Source of the DNA: Ophiosphaerella korrae
Taxonomy: Eukaryota > Ascomycota > Dothideomycetes > Pleosporales > Phaeosphaeriaceae
Reading direction: 5' to 3'
Assembly: GCA_028456385.1 (NCBI GenBank)
Contig: JALNQF010000057.1
Location: 161,435-225,434 of the forward strand
DNA length: 64,000 nucleotides
Numbering within the stretch: position 1 is the stretch's first letter; each line of letters begins with the position of its first letter. The notes beneath the pieces are model-generated. The model searched no databases, was not told where the DNA came from, and saw nothing but the letters and a program-made list of their open reading frames with translations. The position numbers were made by a program, and so were the translations under genes. This document shows positions 33,403-45,000 of the stretch, one piece after another.

Positions 33403-34105
33403 ATGGCCGATACCTGGAAGTGGACGCCAGAGTCCAAGCTATGCTTCGTCACAACAGGCGCTACCGCTCCCTTCACGGCACTGATTGAATCCGTCTTGAG
33501 TCCTGCCGTACTTGACACTCTATCCAATCTCGGATACACCCATCTATTGGTGCAGCACGGGACTGCGAAAGACATCTACGATAAATGCTCGAGCACGGCC
33601 AGGTCCCACCTCGCGCAGACTGAACGAAAAACAGGCCTAGTAATTGACGGAAGCGACTTCTTTCCAGACGCATTACATGCACAGTTCATGTTAGTGCAGC
33701 AATCTAAAGGACATGTCATTTCTCACGCCGGTATGGCCTTGTCACCTATCGAGCGACATTGCTCACTCGCGTAGGATCGGGCACTATCTTATCGGCCCTA
33801 CGATATCAAGTTCCGCTCATTGTCGTGCCCAACACTGGGCTCCTAGATAATCACCAAGAAGAGCTTGCAGCGGCCATGGAGCGTTCTAACTATCTGATTC
33901 GCGGAGACGTGCAGTGAGTTTGCTTTCAAAACATTAGGGACGAACGACTAATACCGCGTCCCGTAGAGATCTTACACCAGCGATACAGAAGGTTGAAAGC
34001 TTTCGCGCCAACATGTCACAGTATCCGCCCGTTACTAGTGGGAAACATCGCGAGACTAAAAGCTTTGCCGATATCATGGACGAGACAATGGGGTTCATGG
34101 ATTGA
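33403..34105 (+). CDS. ALG13: ALG13, catalytic subunit of UDP-GlcNAc transferase
   Basis: Three exons, 33403-33730, 33775-33913 and 33967-34105, join to 201 residues in frame. Introns are very short (44 and 53 nt), GT-AG. The GT28-type fold shows V-T-T-G-A-T-A-P-F, L-L-V-Q-H-G, and H-V-I-S-H-A-G-S-G-T-I-L, the UDP-GlcNAc-binding loop made by the first splice. It is followed by P-L-I-V-V-P-N and N-H-Q-E-E-L-A. With the membrane partner Alg14 it adds the second GlcNAc to the lipid-linked oligosaccharide on the cytosolic face of the ER. Length matches fungal ALG13. Confidence 0.95.
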
Positions 34106-35081
34106 AAACGCGTCATGGGCACTTGCTAATTCGTGAACAATATTGTCCAGCAGACAAAGCAGAGGGCACGCATCGCGGACAATTCCTCGTGTTTAGGTTC
34201 CCCGATTCCAATCCCAGCCACGAAAAGACGCAATCTGCAGTGCTGGTCATTCTCGTGCGGGAAAGCCACATGCAAGTCATCATCGACGCGGATGTGTAAC
34301 CATGCAGCCGATTTAGAAACAACCACGCGCATTATAGAAGATCTGAGTTGTCAACCTGTGCAACAACGAAGTGTTGTTTTCAAACACCAATGTAATTAAG
34401 TAGCCGGCTAGATACTGGTTGAGTTCTCGTGGTGGGAGATTTGATGGGGATTGTGTAGCCGTGTTGTGTGCAACTGATCGCGTAAGCACCGCTCATCAGC
34501 ATCATCCCCATTCAGATATGACTATTCCATTTCATTTCATGTCTTCGCTTGCTCCTTTTTTAGTTTGGCCATGTTCATTGTTCGTATTCTTGATGCAAAA
34601 CCATGTTAACAGGATCAATGTCAATTATTCCAATATTGGTGTATGGACCAGCTTCACTATCAACACCTAGTTAAGGACATGGTCACTCGTTCAGGATTCG
34701 TTGCATCAGCAGACATCGCGAGGCTTCCCCCTAGAGTTGCAGTGCGCCGCCTCCGCATGATGCAGGAATCCGCCCGAAATCATGATCTACTTGAACGGAA
34801 GCACTCACCTTGACCTACTTAACACTGCAGGCGCAGTCTGGGCTGGGAGTGCTACAGCAGCTGCTTATCGTTTCACTGTGCGGGTAGCTCTATCCCATAG
34901 CCCCTACCTTTACCTAGGATCAACGTAGATGAAAACTCGACGCTCGCTGCTCTACCTCACACTCGCTCTACTCACGACCTTACTGAAGACACATTATCAA
35001 CGATTGTTTACTGTCGTACAGTTATCAAGACTTCTAATCACATAATCTAATTACATCACGTTCGTTCGCTTTGGTCGCAGC
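34106..35081. other. Intergenic, includes exo-glucanase promoter
   Basis: No gene is seen. The last 200 bp before 35082 contain pyrimidine-rich tracts and repeated ctcgct/ctctac blocks, consistent with a core promoter and leader for the glucanase gene. Confidence 0.4.
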
Positions 35082-36610
35082 ATGCGGTCGTCTCTTTCGT
35101 TGACAGCCTTATTGGCTGCTGCATCTGTTGTGGATGCGGCGCCCTCCAAGTATGCATCTCTTTGATACGTCGAGACGAAGTTAATCACTGCAGTAATCTC
35201 TATTCGCGAGGTGTGGACTTCAAATGGGGCACCGACAAGGTTCATGGTGTCAACATTGGTGGATGGCTAGTGCTTGAATCGTAGGTTCACTTTCCTCCAA
35301 GTATTTGCTTTGGTTAACAAGCATAGCTTCATTACGCCCTCCATCTTCGACAAGTACAGCACGCCTGAGAACCCAGTGGTTGACGAATGGTCGCTGTGCG
35401 AGAAGGTTGGACAGCAAAACTGCGCCTCTGTGCTCAAACCTCACTGGGACAGCTTTGTGTCGCTCGACGACTTCTGGAAAATCAAGAACGCCGGCTTCAA
35501 CGTTGTGCGTATCCCTGTTGGGTACTGGAGCTTTGTTGAGCCTTGGGGCCCGTAAGAAATGAAAACACTCGAGTTGCATATAGATAGGTATACTGACATC
35601 TTATCGTTAGATACACACAAGGGGCAGCTCCCTACCTCGACGCCGCAATCGACTGGGCACGTCAAACTAGCCTCAAAGTCATCATCGACCTCCATGGAGC
35701 ACCCAAGTCTCAAAACGGCTTCGACCACAGCGGTCACCGATCTCCCAACCCCGGCTGGGGTGATGCAGATAGTCTTGGATACACGCACGTTGCGCTCCGC
35801 AAGATCGAAGAGAAATATGCTATACCATCTATGCAAGACGTCATTGTCTCTATCCAGTTTCTCAATGAGCCGTTCCTTATGAAGCTGGATTCGAATATGG
35901 TCAAGGGCTTCTACCGCGATGCATTTTATAACCTGCGCCAGATCAGTGACACACCTGCAATGATGCACGATGGCTTCGCAGACCCAGCTTGGCTAAACGG
36001 ATTCCTCACACCGCAGGACAACAACGCGCAGAATGTCATAGTCGACCATCACGAGTATCAAATTTTCGACAGCAGTCTGGTCAGCATGTCCGTCGAGCAA
36101 CATCTCAGCCTCGCATGCAACTCTGTAAGTCACACCAGCCGCACCACCTCCCAAACTAAACTCACCAGGTCAACAACTACAAGAACTCCGACAAATGGAC
36201 AATCGGTACGTCCCGCACCCGCACCCGCTCCCCCCATCCCCATCTCTACTAACACCCAACCCCCAGTCGGCGAATGGTCCGCCGCCCTCACAGACTGCGC
36301 GCGCAACCTCAACGGCTACAGCTCGGGCTCGCGCACCGAAGGCTCCTTCCCCGGCTCCTACTACATCGCCTCGTGCGCCGGCAAATCTGGGCCTGTGGCA
36401 TCGTGGACGCCCGAGTGGAAAGACAGCGTCAGGCGCTACATCGAGGTGCAGCTCGATGCGTTCGAGGCTACGACGCAGGGCTGGGTGTTCTGGAACTTCA
36501 AGACGGAGGGGAGCGCGGGCGAGTGGGATGTATTTCAGTTGCTGGATGGCGGCGTGTTTCCGCAGCCATTGGGGGAGAGGAAGTTTGGGAAGTTTTGTAG
36601 TAACTTTTAG
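35082..36610 (+). CDS. EXG1: Secreted exo-beta-1,3-glucanase (GH5 family, EXG1-like)
   Basis: Six exons, 35082-35149, 35194-35280, 35327-35551, 35611-36124, 36169-36205 and 36267-36610, close in frame to 424 residues; all five introns are GT-AG, 44-61 nt. The first 20 residues are a clear signal peptide (S-L-T-A-L-L-A-A-A-S ending V-D-A). The GH5 barrel shows R-G-V-D, G-V-N-I-G-G-W-L-V-L-E, F-N-V-V-R-I-P-V-G-Y-W, D-L-H-G-A-P, the acid/base Glu in Q-F-L-N-E-P-F, H-H-E-Y-Q-I-F, the nucleophile Glu in V-G-E-W-S-A-A-L, and G-W-V-F-W-N-F-K. It releases glucose from beta-1,3-glucan at the cell wall and acts in wall remodelling or nutrient use. Confidence 0.96.
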
Positions 36611-37963
36611 GCGGGGGTGAAGGGGGAAGGGTGTGTATGTGCATGGGATATGATAGTGCGGTGCATGATACAAAGCGTAATATAGTTCTCGCCTTTGCGT
36701 CGTTTTTGCTTGTGGACTTCAGCATGTGCGAACCTTACGTGCTTCGCAGTCTACCTGTCAGATGTCCAAGCCTACATCGCACACCCACACCTCCACAATC
36801 GACCATCGAAGTGTCAGGATTGCAGCGCATGTCGTGCGCACTTCGATGCACGACGCATCTTGGCATTTGTTTGATTGTGATCGGCACGATTTTCCCGAAC
36901 GATTACACAATGCGGCGCTGGCGAAACTTGGGATTTATCGATTCTCGCCAAGAATAGTCTCGGACAGAGTGGCCGGCCGGCCGAAAAAAAAAAAAAAACT
37001 CTAAAAAAACTCTAAAAAAGCTCTAAAAAAAACTAGCAGTCAAAAAAACCACTGTTTGTCGAAATCGCCCCGGTCGGAGCGTGAAAACCGTGCAAAGCCG
37101 AATGCGCAAACATTTTGAGTCGGCTCTTCTTCCACGCTTGGGTTGTCAGCCAATTTTTGGTGTCCAACGCTGAAACTCAAACAATAAAAGTATTCTTGTA
37201 CTTTCTGGTTTGCATACTTTGGACGCAATGTGGATAGGATGCCCAGTCGTTTCAGTAGCCAGCACTTGTTGGGGTATTGTATTGTCCCCCCCTTCCCCCC
37301 CCCCCCCCCCGAGCATCCCGGGCAAAGTTCGTTGTGACAACCAATTTCTCAACACTGCAGCGCAAGATTGACTTCGGTGGCTTGACGGAAATCCCAGGAA
37401 GTGTACATGCTTTGTGTACTCATCAGTGCCCGTCTGGAGTATCTCAGCCTGTTTCAAACGAAGTATTTTTGTAAGGCTCTGGTGGAGTTTGTCGTTGTGG
37501 CACGGCCAGGCCCAATTAAAGTGACAGCTGCTAGCCCTCCCGTGGTTGGGGACAGGACGGTACATGAAAAGGCTGCACGTCGTTGAGTTCAGCGTTTGAT
37601 TGCTGTGCACCAGTAGCGCTCCCAGTTACCAAGGGCGACCCCTGGAGTGAGTCTCACAGCGTCAACGGTCACGGTGTCGAGCCACTCACATGATGACATC
37701 AGCGGCCCGGCTCATTTCCCTCCGCCGGTTCTAGGAAGAATCTAGACTGACGGTCATACAGGTTTTCCCAAAAATAATGGAGATGACTAGGATCATGTCT
37801 AGCCCCGCCTTGCATAGTATTGCGGCATGCGATAAAGCTAACTTTCGTTTCGCGTCCGCGGGCCCGCTCTCACACAACATTCAACACAACATCAACAATA
37901 AACCCTCCCTCATATACCACCGCCCCCCCCCCCCCAACGCATCTGCTTGCGTTTGTTTTCACC
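36611..37963. other. Intergenic with homopolymer runs
   Basis: No gene is seen. Noted simple sequences are a poly-A series with ctctaaaaaa units at 36984-37040, a poly-C tract at about 37295-37312, and another poly-C at 37922-37935 just before the next gene's start. Confidence 0.45.
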
Positions 37964-38617
37964 ATGACAGACATTGAAATCATGACAGCCATCGGGGACT
38001 TTACATTTTTGGACGAAAAGCCAATATCCAAGCCCAGGAAGTCCTTCCTGCACAAGCTGGCTGAACGACATGCATATGGCAAGCTTCCCACACGCTCATC
38101 TCGCGTTGAGGATGTGGATTCCACCGGCCACCAGCGAGCATCACCGAGTCTCTCCATGCACAGAGACCTGTTCAAGCCCTCTTCAAAATCAGAGCGTTTG
38201 CGGAGCCAGTTTGGATTGCGGTACGACGATACCACGGAAAACGGGCAGCCGACGCCAGTGGCCCCACTCTCGTCATCCAATAACCAGGCTGACCTGGAGT
38301 GCTGGGTGCACTACTACGACAACATCGCACAGCACGACCGCGACCTCATTCGCGACATAGTATCCAACGCAAATGATCTCGTCGCTATGGACCGCAGCCA
38401 GAGCTCCCATTCACATGGCTCGTCGTCCGCAGCCTCGGCATACACCGCCTCGATTCACTCACCCCGAAGCTTCAGCGCCAAGAGCCGCTCTCACAGCCTG
38501 CAGAGCGCCATGTCCGACGAGGAAATGGATGCGTGGCTGGAGCAACCGGAAGATGCCGAGGTCCACCGTCAACGCATGAATTCCCGCCGCAACACGCTGC
38601 AATCCCCGCCGCTGTGA
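37964..38617 (+). CDS. Unrecognised Ser-rich protein, probably a real fungal gene
   Basis: A single exon of 217 residues has a good start context (caccATGac). It begins D-F-T-F-L-D-E-K-P-I and K-P-R-K-S-F-L-H-K-L-A-E-R-H-A, which look like short linear motifs. A folded-looking stretch follows around residue 105 (L-E-C-W-V-H-Y-Y-D-N-I-A-Q-H-D-R-D-L-I), then a Ser/His-rich region and an acidic end (D-E-E-M-D-A-W-L-E-Q-P). No membrane helix or known domain is visible. Codon use and GC content match the neighbouring housekeeping genes, supporting expression. I cannot assign a function. Confidence 0.7.
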   Translation: MTDIEIMTAIGDFTFLDEKPISKPRKSFLHKLAERHAYGKLPTRSSRVEDVDSTGHQRASPSLSMHRDLFKPSSKSERLRSQFGLRYDDTTENGQPTPVAPLSSSNNQADLECWVHYYDNIAQHDRDLIRDIVSNANDLVAMDRSQSSHSHGSSSAASAYTASIHSPRSFSAKSRSHSLQSAMSDEEMDAWLEQPEDAEVHRQRMNSRRNTLQSPPL

Positions 38618-40835
38618 ACAGCAACTATCGATAAAAAAAACACTCAATTATACGATGAAGATGATTATCGCAGTCAGCCTCCTTCCAGAAGGATTCATCC
38701 GCCCGTGCGATCCCCGCCTCATTGGGTAACTGGCTAATACCCCGGGCTTGCGAGCCCTGTCGCCGCAAGCGGGGAACCTGACGCTCGAGGACCGCCGCTG
38801 CTGAGAGTACCGGTACAACCGTGTGCATGTTTACGGGTGCGCGGTCAGCTGGACGCCAAGCGAGCGCGAAACAGGAAGCCCGTTTGCGCCATCCTGGTTC
38901 GACGCTCTGACGCTGCGCCACCGGACGGGTCGGGTGGCCAGTGCGCGTTGCACGTATCTTATCACGTTGCGGAATGTGTAACTTAACACCACGGATGGAG
39001 AGGTATGTATCAAGGTTTGTGGTGGGCCGCGGCTGCATCCCGTGGCGTGGTGGGATGGTAGGGTGAGGGGAGTTTGGCATGTTGGGCGACGTGGACCTTG
39101 TCGTCACCGCTACTCGGGTCTGAGTCAGTTGTGCGATGCACGAATGGGAGTGCGCGATGGAGGATGGTACCGGGAATTGCGGTGGGAGATGGCTGGTGAT
39201 GTGAGGTTTATTTGTTGCTGAGGAAGAAGACCATATCGGGTTTTTGTACAGGTACAAGTAGCAACGGTCATGATCGTCCACGCAACGAGATGGGAACAAT
39301 GCAGCCACGACACGGTGGACGGAAACGGAAGTATACCTTCGAGTAGAATATATCAGTCTTCAACGTCGATGCCGTCATTGTTCTTGGAGTTCTCCAATCC
39401 TCAACTTGCATTCGAAGACAACACGCTCTTTGACCTCCAGCCCGTCATACCTCGGCTCCCATAACGTATCACGTCCCTCGCAACTACACCTATAATAAAA
39501 TGCCACGCATCCGCTCCGTACTGGCTATGCTGCAAACACGCCTCGCACTGCCACTCCGTACACCACGCCAAAACGGCGCAACCTTTGCACGAAGGACAAA
39601 TTGACCAAAAAGTAGCACACGAAACTATGCGAATAGCTCGAGTCTTTGCAGAACTCTCCTTCTATCCATGGTTGTATGTTTTGCAACTAGGCAAGAATTC
39701 CATACACAACCGCAGAACATTGGATAACTATTTCTCCCGTGCGGTAAGCCCACTGTCGGGTCCCCATTGTGGAGGTCAGGCCCAGACACGACTTAGCCCG
39801 GACAATCAACCTTGCGCTGCAGGTTCTGAACGCAAGACCCGATCTCTTGCAATGCGTACAGCTCTGCTGTTTTATTATGACGCTAATGTTGATTTGTTAT
39901 GATGGGGGTTACTTGGAAGCGACGGTGACGAACTCGTGCGTTTTGCTTGGCGCAAAAACCGCCTGGCTCACCCAATACTGCACTGCCAAGCTCATATTCA
40001 AGACGTCCTTATCCCTACACTTGGGCAAAATGTCAACTCATGGTCTGAATAACCAAGCGGTGGAGTTGGTTGGGTCCGTGTCCCGGCTGCACGGCGACGA
40101 GGTTTTGTTTCGCGACTCGTGCTTCTTCCAGAAACTGGACTTGGCTCTGCCATCTTCGATTGAGGTGAGGGGAGTTGCAAGTCGGCCGCCGCCTGTGTAT
40201 CTCTCTGATGTAGGTCTGTTGGTAAAATATGGCGCAGAGGTAACATAAGAGGAAGGTGAATGTCTTGCCTTTATACGCAAAGCGCTTCCTTCGATACCCG
40301 TTCCTGAAGTATATGGGTGGCGTACATGTGATGGATAGATGTTTATCGCCAAACAAAGGGTTTTGAGCAGGATATCCGTGGTGGCTTTAAGATTGACAGA
40401 GACACAATAAATTACTAGGGACCATCAAATCTGACATATGGTGGTGTAGTAGAACCGCACGTGATCGGGGAGGCTTAGGTCAGCATTGCGGCTCTGCATG
40501 GGCTCCGAGTAAGATCGGAGAGAGCATATCGTCATGTAGCTATTCAAGCCATATATTCCAACCCATCTCGCCGACTGCGGGTCGCCACCTGCCTCCTACT
40601 TCTGCGAGCATCCTACGATGCCACAATATATGCACACTACCCGGGCCGGTGGCCCAAGCTCCAAACAGGCTTTGTTCGGAGGGCTTCAGCCCGGTTACAA
40701 ATATAACATAGTTGGCAAATTGAGTTGAGGTGAGTTGAATCGACTAGGCACTCAACTCAACTTAATTTGTCTAGCGTATAGATTTATAAGGTTATTAAAT
40801 TTGCCATGTACGAGATCTTATAACGTGGTTTACAA
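38618..40835. other. Long intergenic stretch, no gene supported
   Basis: Frames up to 227 codons exist on both strands around 38625-39310 and 39585-40360, but they overlap each other and show no domain or splice logic. From about 40640 the DNA turns AT-rich towards the mobile-element cluster. This is where the housekeeping block ends. Confidence 0.4.
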
Positions 40836-41195
40836 GCGAGCTGCGCACCCCAAAACACACCAAAAAAGTTGAAAAACGGCCTCTTGAATCTCAGCGACAG
40901 CTCTGCAAAATAAACTACAAGTTTCATATTGCCTTTATATACCCATCTTAAGATTAAAACTCCAGTTTGGAAAGAATATATTAAGCGGTTCTCAAGATAA
41001 AGTAAGATAATCAATCAAACTGGAAAATTAGGGGCCAAAATAATACATATTAGGAACGATAAAGAATTTTAAAATTGACTAAGTATATATATAAGAGGTT
41101 ATACTTATATTTTAGGGTATTTTGTAGAGCTATTGCTAAGATTCAAGAGGCTGTTTTTTTTACTTTTTTAGTGTGTTTTGGGGTGCGCAGCTCGC
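40836..41195. mobile_element. MITE-like element with about 78-bp terminal inverted repeats
   Basis: The left arm starts gcgagctgcgcaccccaaaa (40836) and runs to about 40913. The right arm is its reverse complement, ending ggggtgcgcagctcgc (41180-41195), and matches the left arm for most of about 78 bp with scattered transitions and small indels. The inner 200 bp are AT-rich and non-coding. Flanks share 'ttaca' nearby, but I cannot fix the exact target-site duplication. Its size and lack of coding capacity make it a miniature, non-autonomous DNA element. Confidence 0.85.
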
Positions 41196-41204
41196 TTACA
41201 ATAA

Positions 41205-42000
41205 CGCTGCTGAGTAGCTTGATATAGAGTTGTACATGCAAGAGTGGCGTAAACAAGGGCTGTTAGATGTGCTAACTGATGTTATCAACTACATCAAAAC
41301 ACCGCAGCAATACGAGCTTTTTCGAGACTTCCAACATGCTGCCAACGCTGAGTTGCCCGCTGGTGAGCGTCTCAGAGTACTTGAGCCGGTTAAGCCTGTC
41401 GTTGCCTGCTGGGACTCATGTTACGCCGCCGCTTTTCGACGCGCTACTCGACTCCAAGCTGCCTACAACTCATACGCAGAGTATCACATTAGCCGCGTCT
41501 CTTGACGATAGACGCACAGCGCAGCACAACAGAAAGCAGCCTGACGCTCTAAATTGGGTTAGATCAACCGGTCTTACAGCTGCTGGTTGGGCAGTAATAA
41601 CTGAGTGCTAGAACTGCTTAGAGCCGCTCAAGTTTGCTACTGAGCGGCTAGAAGGGCACGGCAAGACAGGCAACTTTGGTGCTATATATGAGGTTGTACC
41701 TGTCTTCGAGTACGTACTCAGTGCGCTCGAAGCCCGTACGTGCTCATACAAGCGCGTCGATTTCAACTACATTGACGCACCTGAGGACCGCCTCCACATC
41801 AACTTACGCGCTGCCTAGAGTAAAGCTTGACAATTAGCCAGCCTACTTCGCCACCGTCTGTATCCACTCACACTACAAATACTACTGCGATAATAGCTGG
41901 GCTTACAAGCCAGAGTGGCTCAACCAGCTAGTACTAAGTTCTAGCGACTATGGTAAACCTACAAACCTCAGCGCCCTCTACTAGCTCATACGACTACAAC
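41205..42000 (+). mobile_element. hAT-family transposase relic
   Basis: Plus-strand pieces in order match dothideomycete hAT transposases as I remember them: Q-E-W-R-K-Q-G-L-L, I-K-T-P-Q-Q-Y-E-L-F, V-L-E-P-V-K-P-V-V, A-Y-N-S-Y-A-E-Y-H-I, W-V-R-S-T-G-L-T-A-A-G-W-A-V-I-T-E, L-E-G-H-G-K-T-G-N-F-G-A-I-Y-E-V-V-P-V-F-E-Y-V-L, and R-L-H-I-N-L-R-A-A, then H-Y-K-Y-Y-C. Several frame changes and stops separate them, and N-terminal and dimerisation parts are missing. The MITE lies directly against its 5' side. Confidence 0.85.
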
Positions 42001-42066
42001 AACTACAGGTGGGTCATGCCAGTAACTTTCAGAGCAACTGAGGCCACCCGCTGTCCAAGGTTCTCT

Positions 42067-45000
42067 CTACACGAGGTTTTCACTCGTGGTAATCATCCCG
42101 GCCGCCTTACAAGTATCACTACAGAACCATATCTGGTCTTGGGCTGGAGTAACGACTAGGTTGACGCAATGAGGATGAAACCATCGGCGAACACATCCAG
42201 AATTATGGCAAGCAATCATAGTTCCAGAGCTTGGTTCGTTGCAACGGCAGTACCCACTTGGCTCCTGTATAGCTTCACATAACGTTGCTTCTTCGTCATT
42301 GTCTGAGAAATCAATACCATCATCCTCCGCTTCTGAAGGGACTTGAGGCATTTCGCTAATGCCCGAAAATAGCAATTTTAATTCTTCCGCGAGCTGTGGA
42401 TGTTCCGGCCACATGTGTGATATTATTTTCTCTGCTGTGATAGCGTCGCTCGAGTTGGCCGTTGCGCTGTCGACAATCTCGCTTAGTTTCCAGCAAGCAT
42501 GAATATTTTTGGTGAAGGTGGCTTTTATGCGCTCAAACAACGTAGAATCAATAGGAGTTCCTCCGGATAATTTATTCAGGAGGATGTCTAGATATCCTAC
42601 GCCCATATCAAACGAATTGAAAATTTCAGGCTCAGGGACCGTGCCCTTAGGCTCGGAGGTAGTGGGAAAGGCCCCAGGATCCACCGTTGATGAAATAGGT
42701 TTGGTTGCTGGTTGGTCGTCCGCATAGTCGCTCTCTGTAGCGTCCTTGTAGAAGCAGAAACACAGCGATCGGGTACAAAATGAGCATGAAGGTCGAGCCC
42801 TGTCACATTTCAAGTTCCTTGAAGAACATTCTGAACAACCCGGCATGTGCTGCTTCTTCTTGGGCCGTCTTCGTGGAGGCGAAGGAGAGTATTCTGATGG
42901 AGGTCTATTCAAGTCCCCTAATTCAAGCAGTTCCAGACAAGTAGTCTCCGAGTGGAGACCGTCGGTTTGGGAAGCGCTTTCGGGTAGATCTTTCAAGGTA
43001 ACATTCCCTCGTCCTCTGATGTGATTTCTGTCTATTCCACCATGCATCCCAATATGACCAACTCTTCGTATGGACTTCCTAGGAAGAGGCTCGGCTTGAC
43101 TATGGGTGGATTTGATATGCGCAACTAAAGTCTTTGAAGATCGAAAAGGAGGGTACTGGCAACCTTGGAAACTGCATCGAAAGCCTCCAGCGTGCGCAAC
43201 CTCATGCTCTCGGCGTAGTTGACTGGATGGGAACCCGATAGTAGCACGGGGGCATAAACGCAACCTACAAGTATATGCGGATGCGCGAAAATGGCTTTTA
43301 AACTGCTCAAGCTCTTCGACAGATGCGCCAGGCCAGGAATCTTGGTCAAGTAGTAATTCCACAGATTTCTGATACAAATCTAGAGTGATCGAGATGCCAT
43401 CGGGCCGTACAGTCATTGGTGGTGCTTCGTTCGAATTTGCTGCTTCAATTGTTAGATATAGGCAGTATCCATAAGACATGAAACGTACGTGAGTCCTGCA
43501 GAATGTCAGATTCCAGCTGTTTCTGAGATCTAGCTAATAATGCTCCCTCCACATGCTTCCGTAAGATTTCGCAAGAGCTCAATAGCCTCAATCTATCATC
43601 TACATCGCTAGATGCGGGTTTGAATCTTGGCATTGGAGTAAGTTTAATCTCGTCAAGTGCCCTTGCCAACTGTATGGCTAGATTCCATAGTTCAGGTACC
43701 TTCTCAAGGCCACCGTTACTGGCTGCATTAGCTAGCAAATATTCCGTCCAGTACTCAGTAGCATATACGTGAAAACCATGTATACCCTTTATAAGCCGCA
43801 AAATTCTTTTGTGTTCATCATAGGACTTGTTAAAAACCTGAATGGCAGAGAGAAGGCAGCTGACTGACGCAATTCCATGTTCTTGGAGTGCTTTTTCTTC
43901 TTTCAGTACTAATGCGCTTGATTCAGACTGTAGGAAACTGGAGAATCTGTTAGTCAAAATGTTCTGAACTTTAGTGATTCTCAGAGATTGAGAATTTATC
44001 CGCAGTATCGAACTCTGCGCTTTCTTCTTTCTACGCGATGGCGTGCGACTTACTGTTTCACGGAAACGTGAATGAAAGCAATAGATGTGTCGCGTCTTTC
44101 CTCAATGAGAGGGCTACACATCTCTTCCACGATATACCTTGGTACAAGCTTTTGCAGACCTGGGTTACCGGAAGTGAAGGACAATGCAGAGAGAAATTCA
44201 AGCTTCTTCAAAGGTCTCTTCGCAAAAGCAATCCAACTTAGGATAATTCTCACCCTTTCTTGAGATGTTTCGCTCAAACGTGCCAAGATCTGAGCCAACA
44301 ACTTTTGGTAACTGATTACGCGTGGTCAGCCTTCTTGTGCATAGACAGTCTGGGCTGATATACTAACAACTCAGCAAGGGTCTCTGGTAGCCTACTAATA
44401 GCTTCTTTCAACTCTTCCCCATTGTAGAAGAACTCGGCGCTGATGTAGTCGAGCATAAGCCGGGCATAAAGGAACATCCCTATCGCAAAGTTAGATATCC
44501 AAGACTCTGATTCAAAAAGAGACCAACCGCTAGCTTTCTTCGAGGCCAAATATCCTATTTTATCGATTTCGTCAGATTCAAGCTCCAGTTGCTCAAATCT
44601 GTCGTGCAAAGATTTCAGCCTTCGGGACACGTAAGTTCTTATTGCAGACTGTAGCGGGCTTGCCTCATCACTCAGAAATATGACACGGTTCTTCCGGAAA
44701 TACTTGCTGATGATCGGAGAAGGCCTTGTCGTAATGAGTACTTTGCAGACTGTTCCCCAATTGGATGAGGAGATAGAGGAGATTTGGTTCATTAGATTGA
44801 CCAAGCGTGCTTGCCTCGCCGCTTCGCATTCGTTGACTCCATCAATAACGATCCACATGTATTGAGTGTCGCGTGGCTCGTCACATAGAGTAGCGACAAG
44901 AGTCTCTATAAGGTGTTCAAGGTTCCTGGTAGTTGGTGGGTTCTTACCAACAATATACTCTTGGTAAACGTGAGCAACGAATTCTCCATTCTTTCGTAAT

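Noticed and set aside
38885..38950. tRNA-like words (tggcgcagcgtcagagcg on the minus strand, ggttcga on the plus strand)
   Set aside because: The A-box-like and B-box-like words are on opposite strands and no cloverleaf with acceptor and anticodon stems can be folded.
38625..39308. 227-codon open frame on the minus strand
   Set aside because: Composition is repetitive Pro/Ser/Arg without domain or splice logic, and it lies across a spacer; likely chance in GC-richer DNA.
39769..40248. 160-codon plus-strand frame
   Set aside because: No domain, no homologous look, overlaps equally long frames on the other strand.
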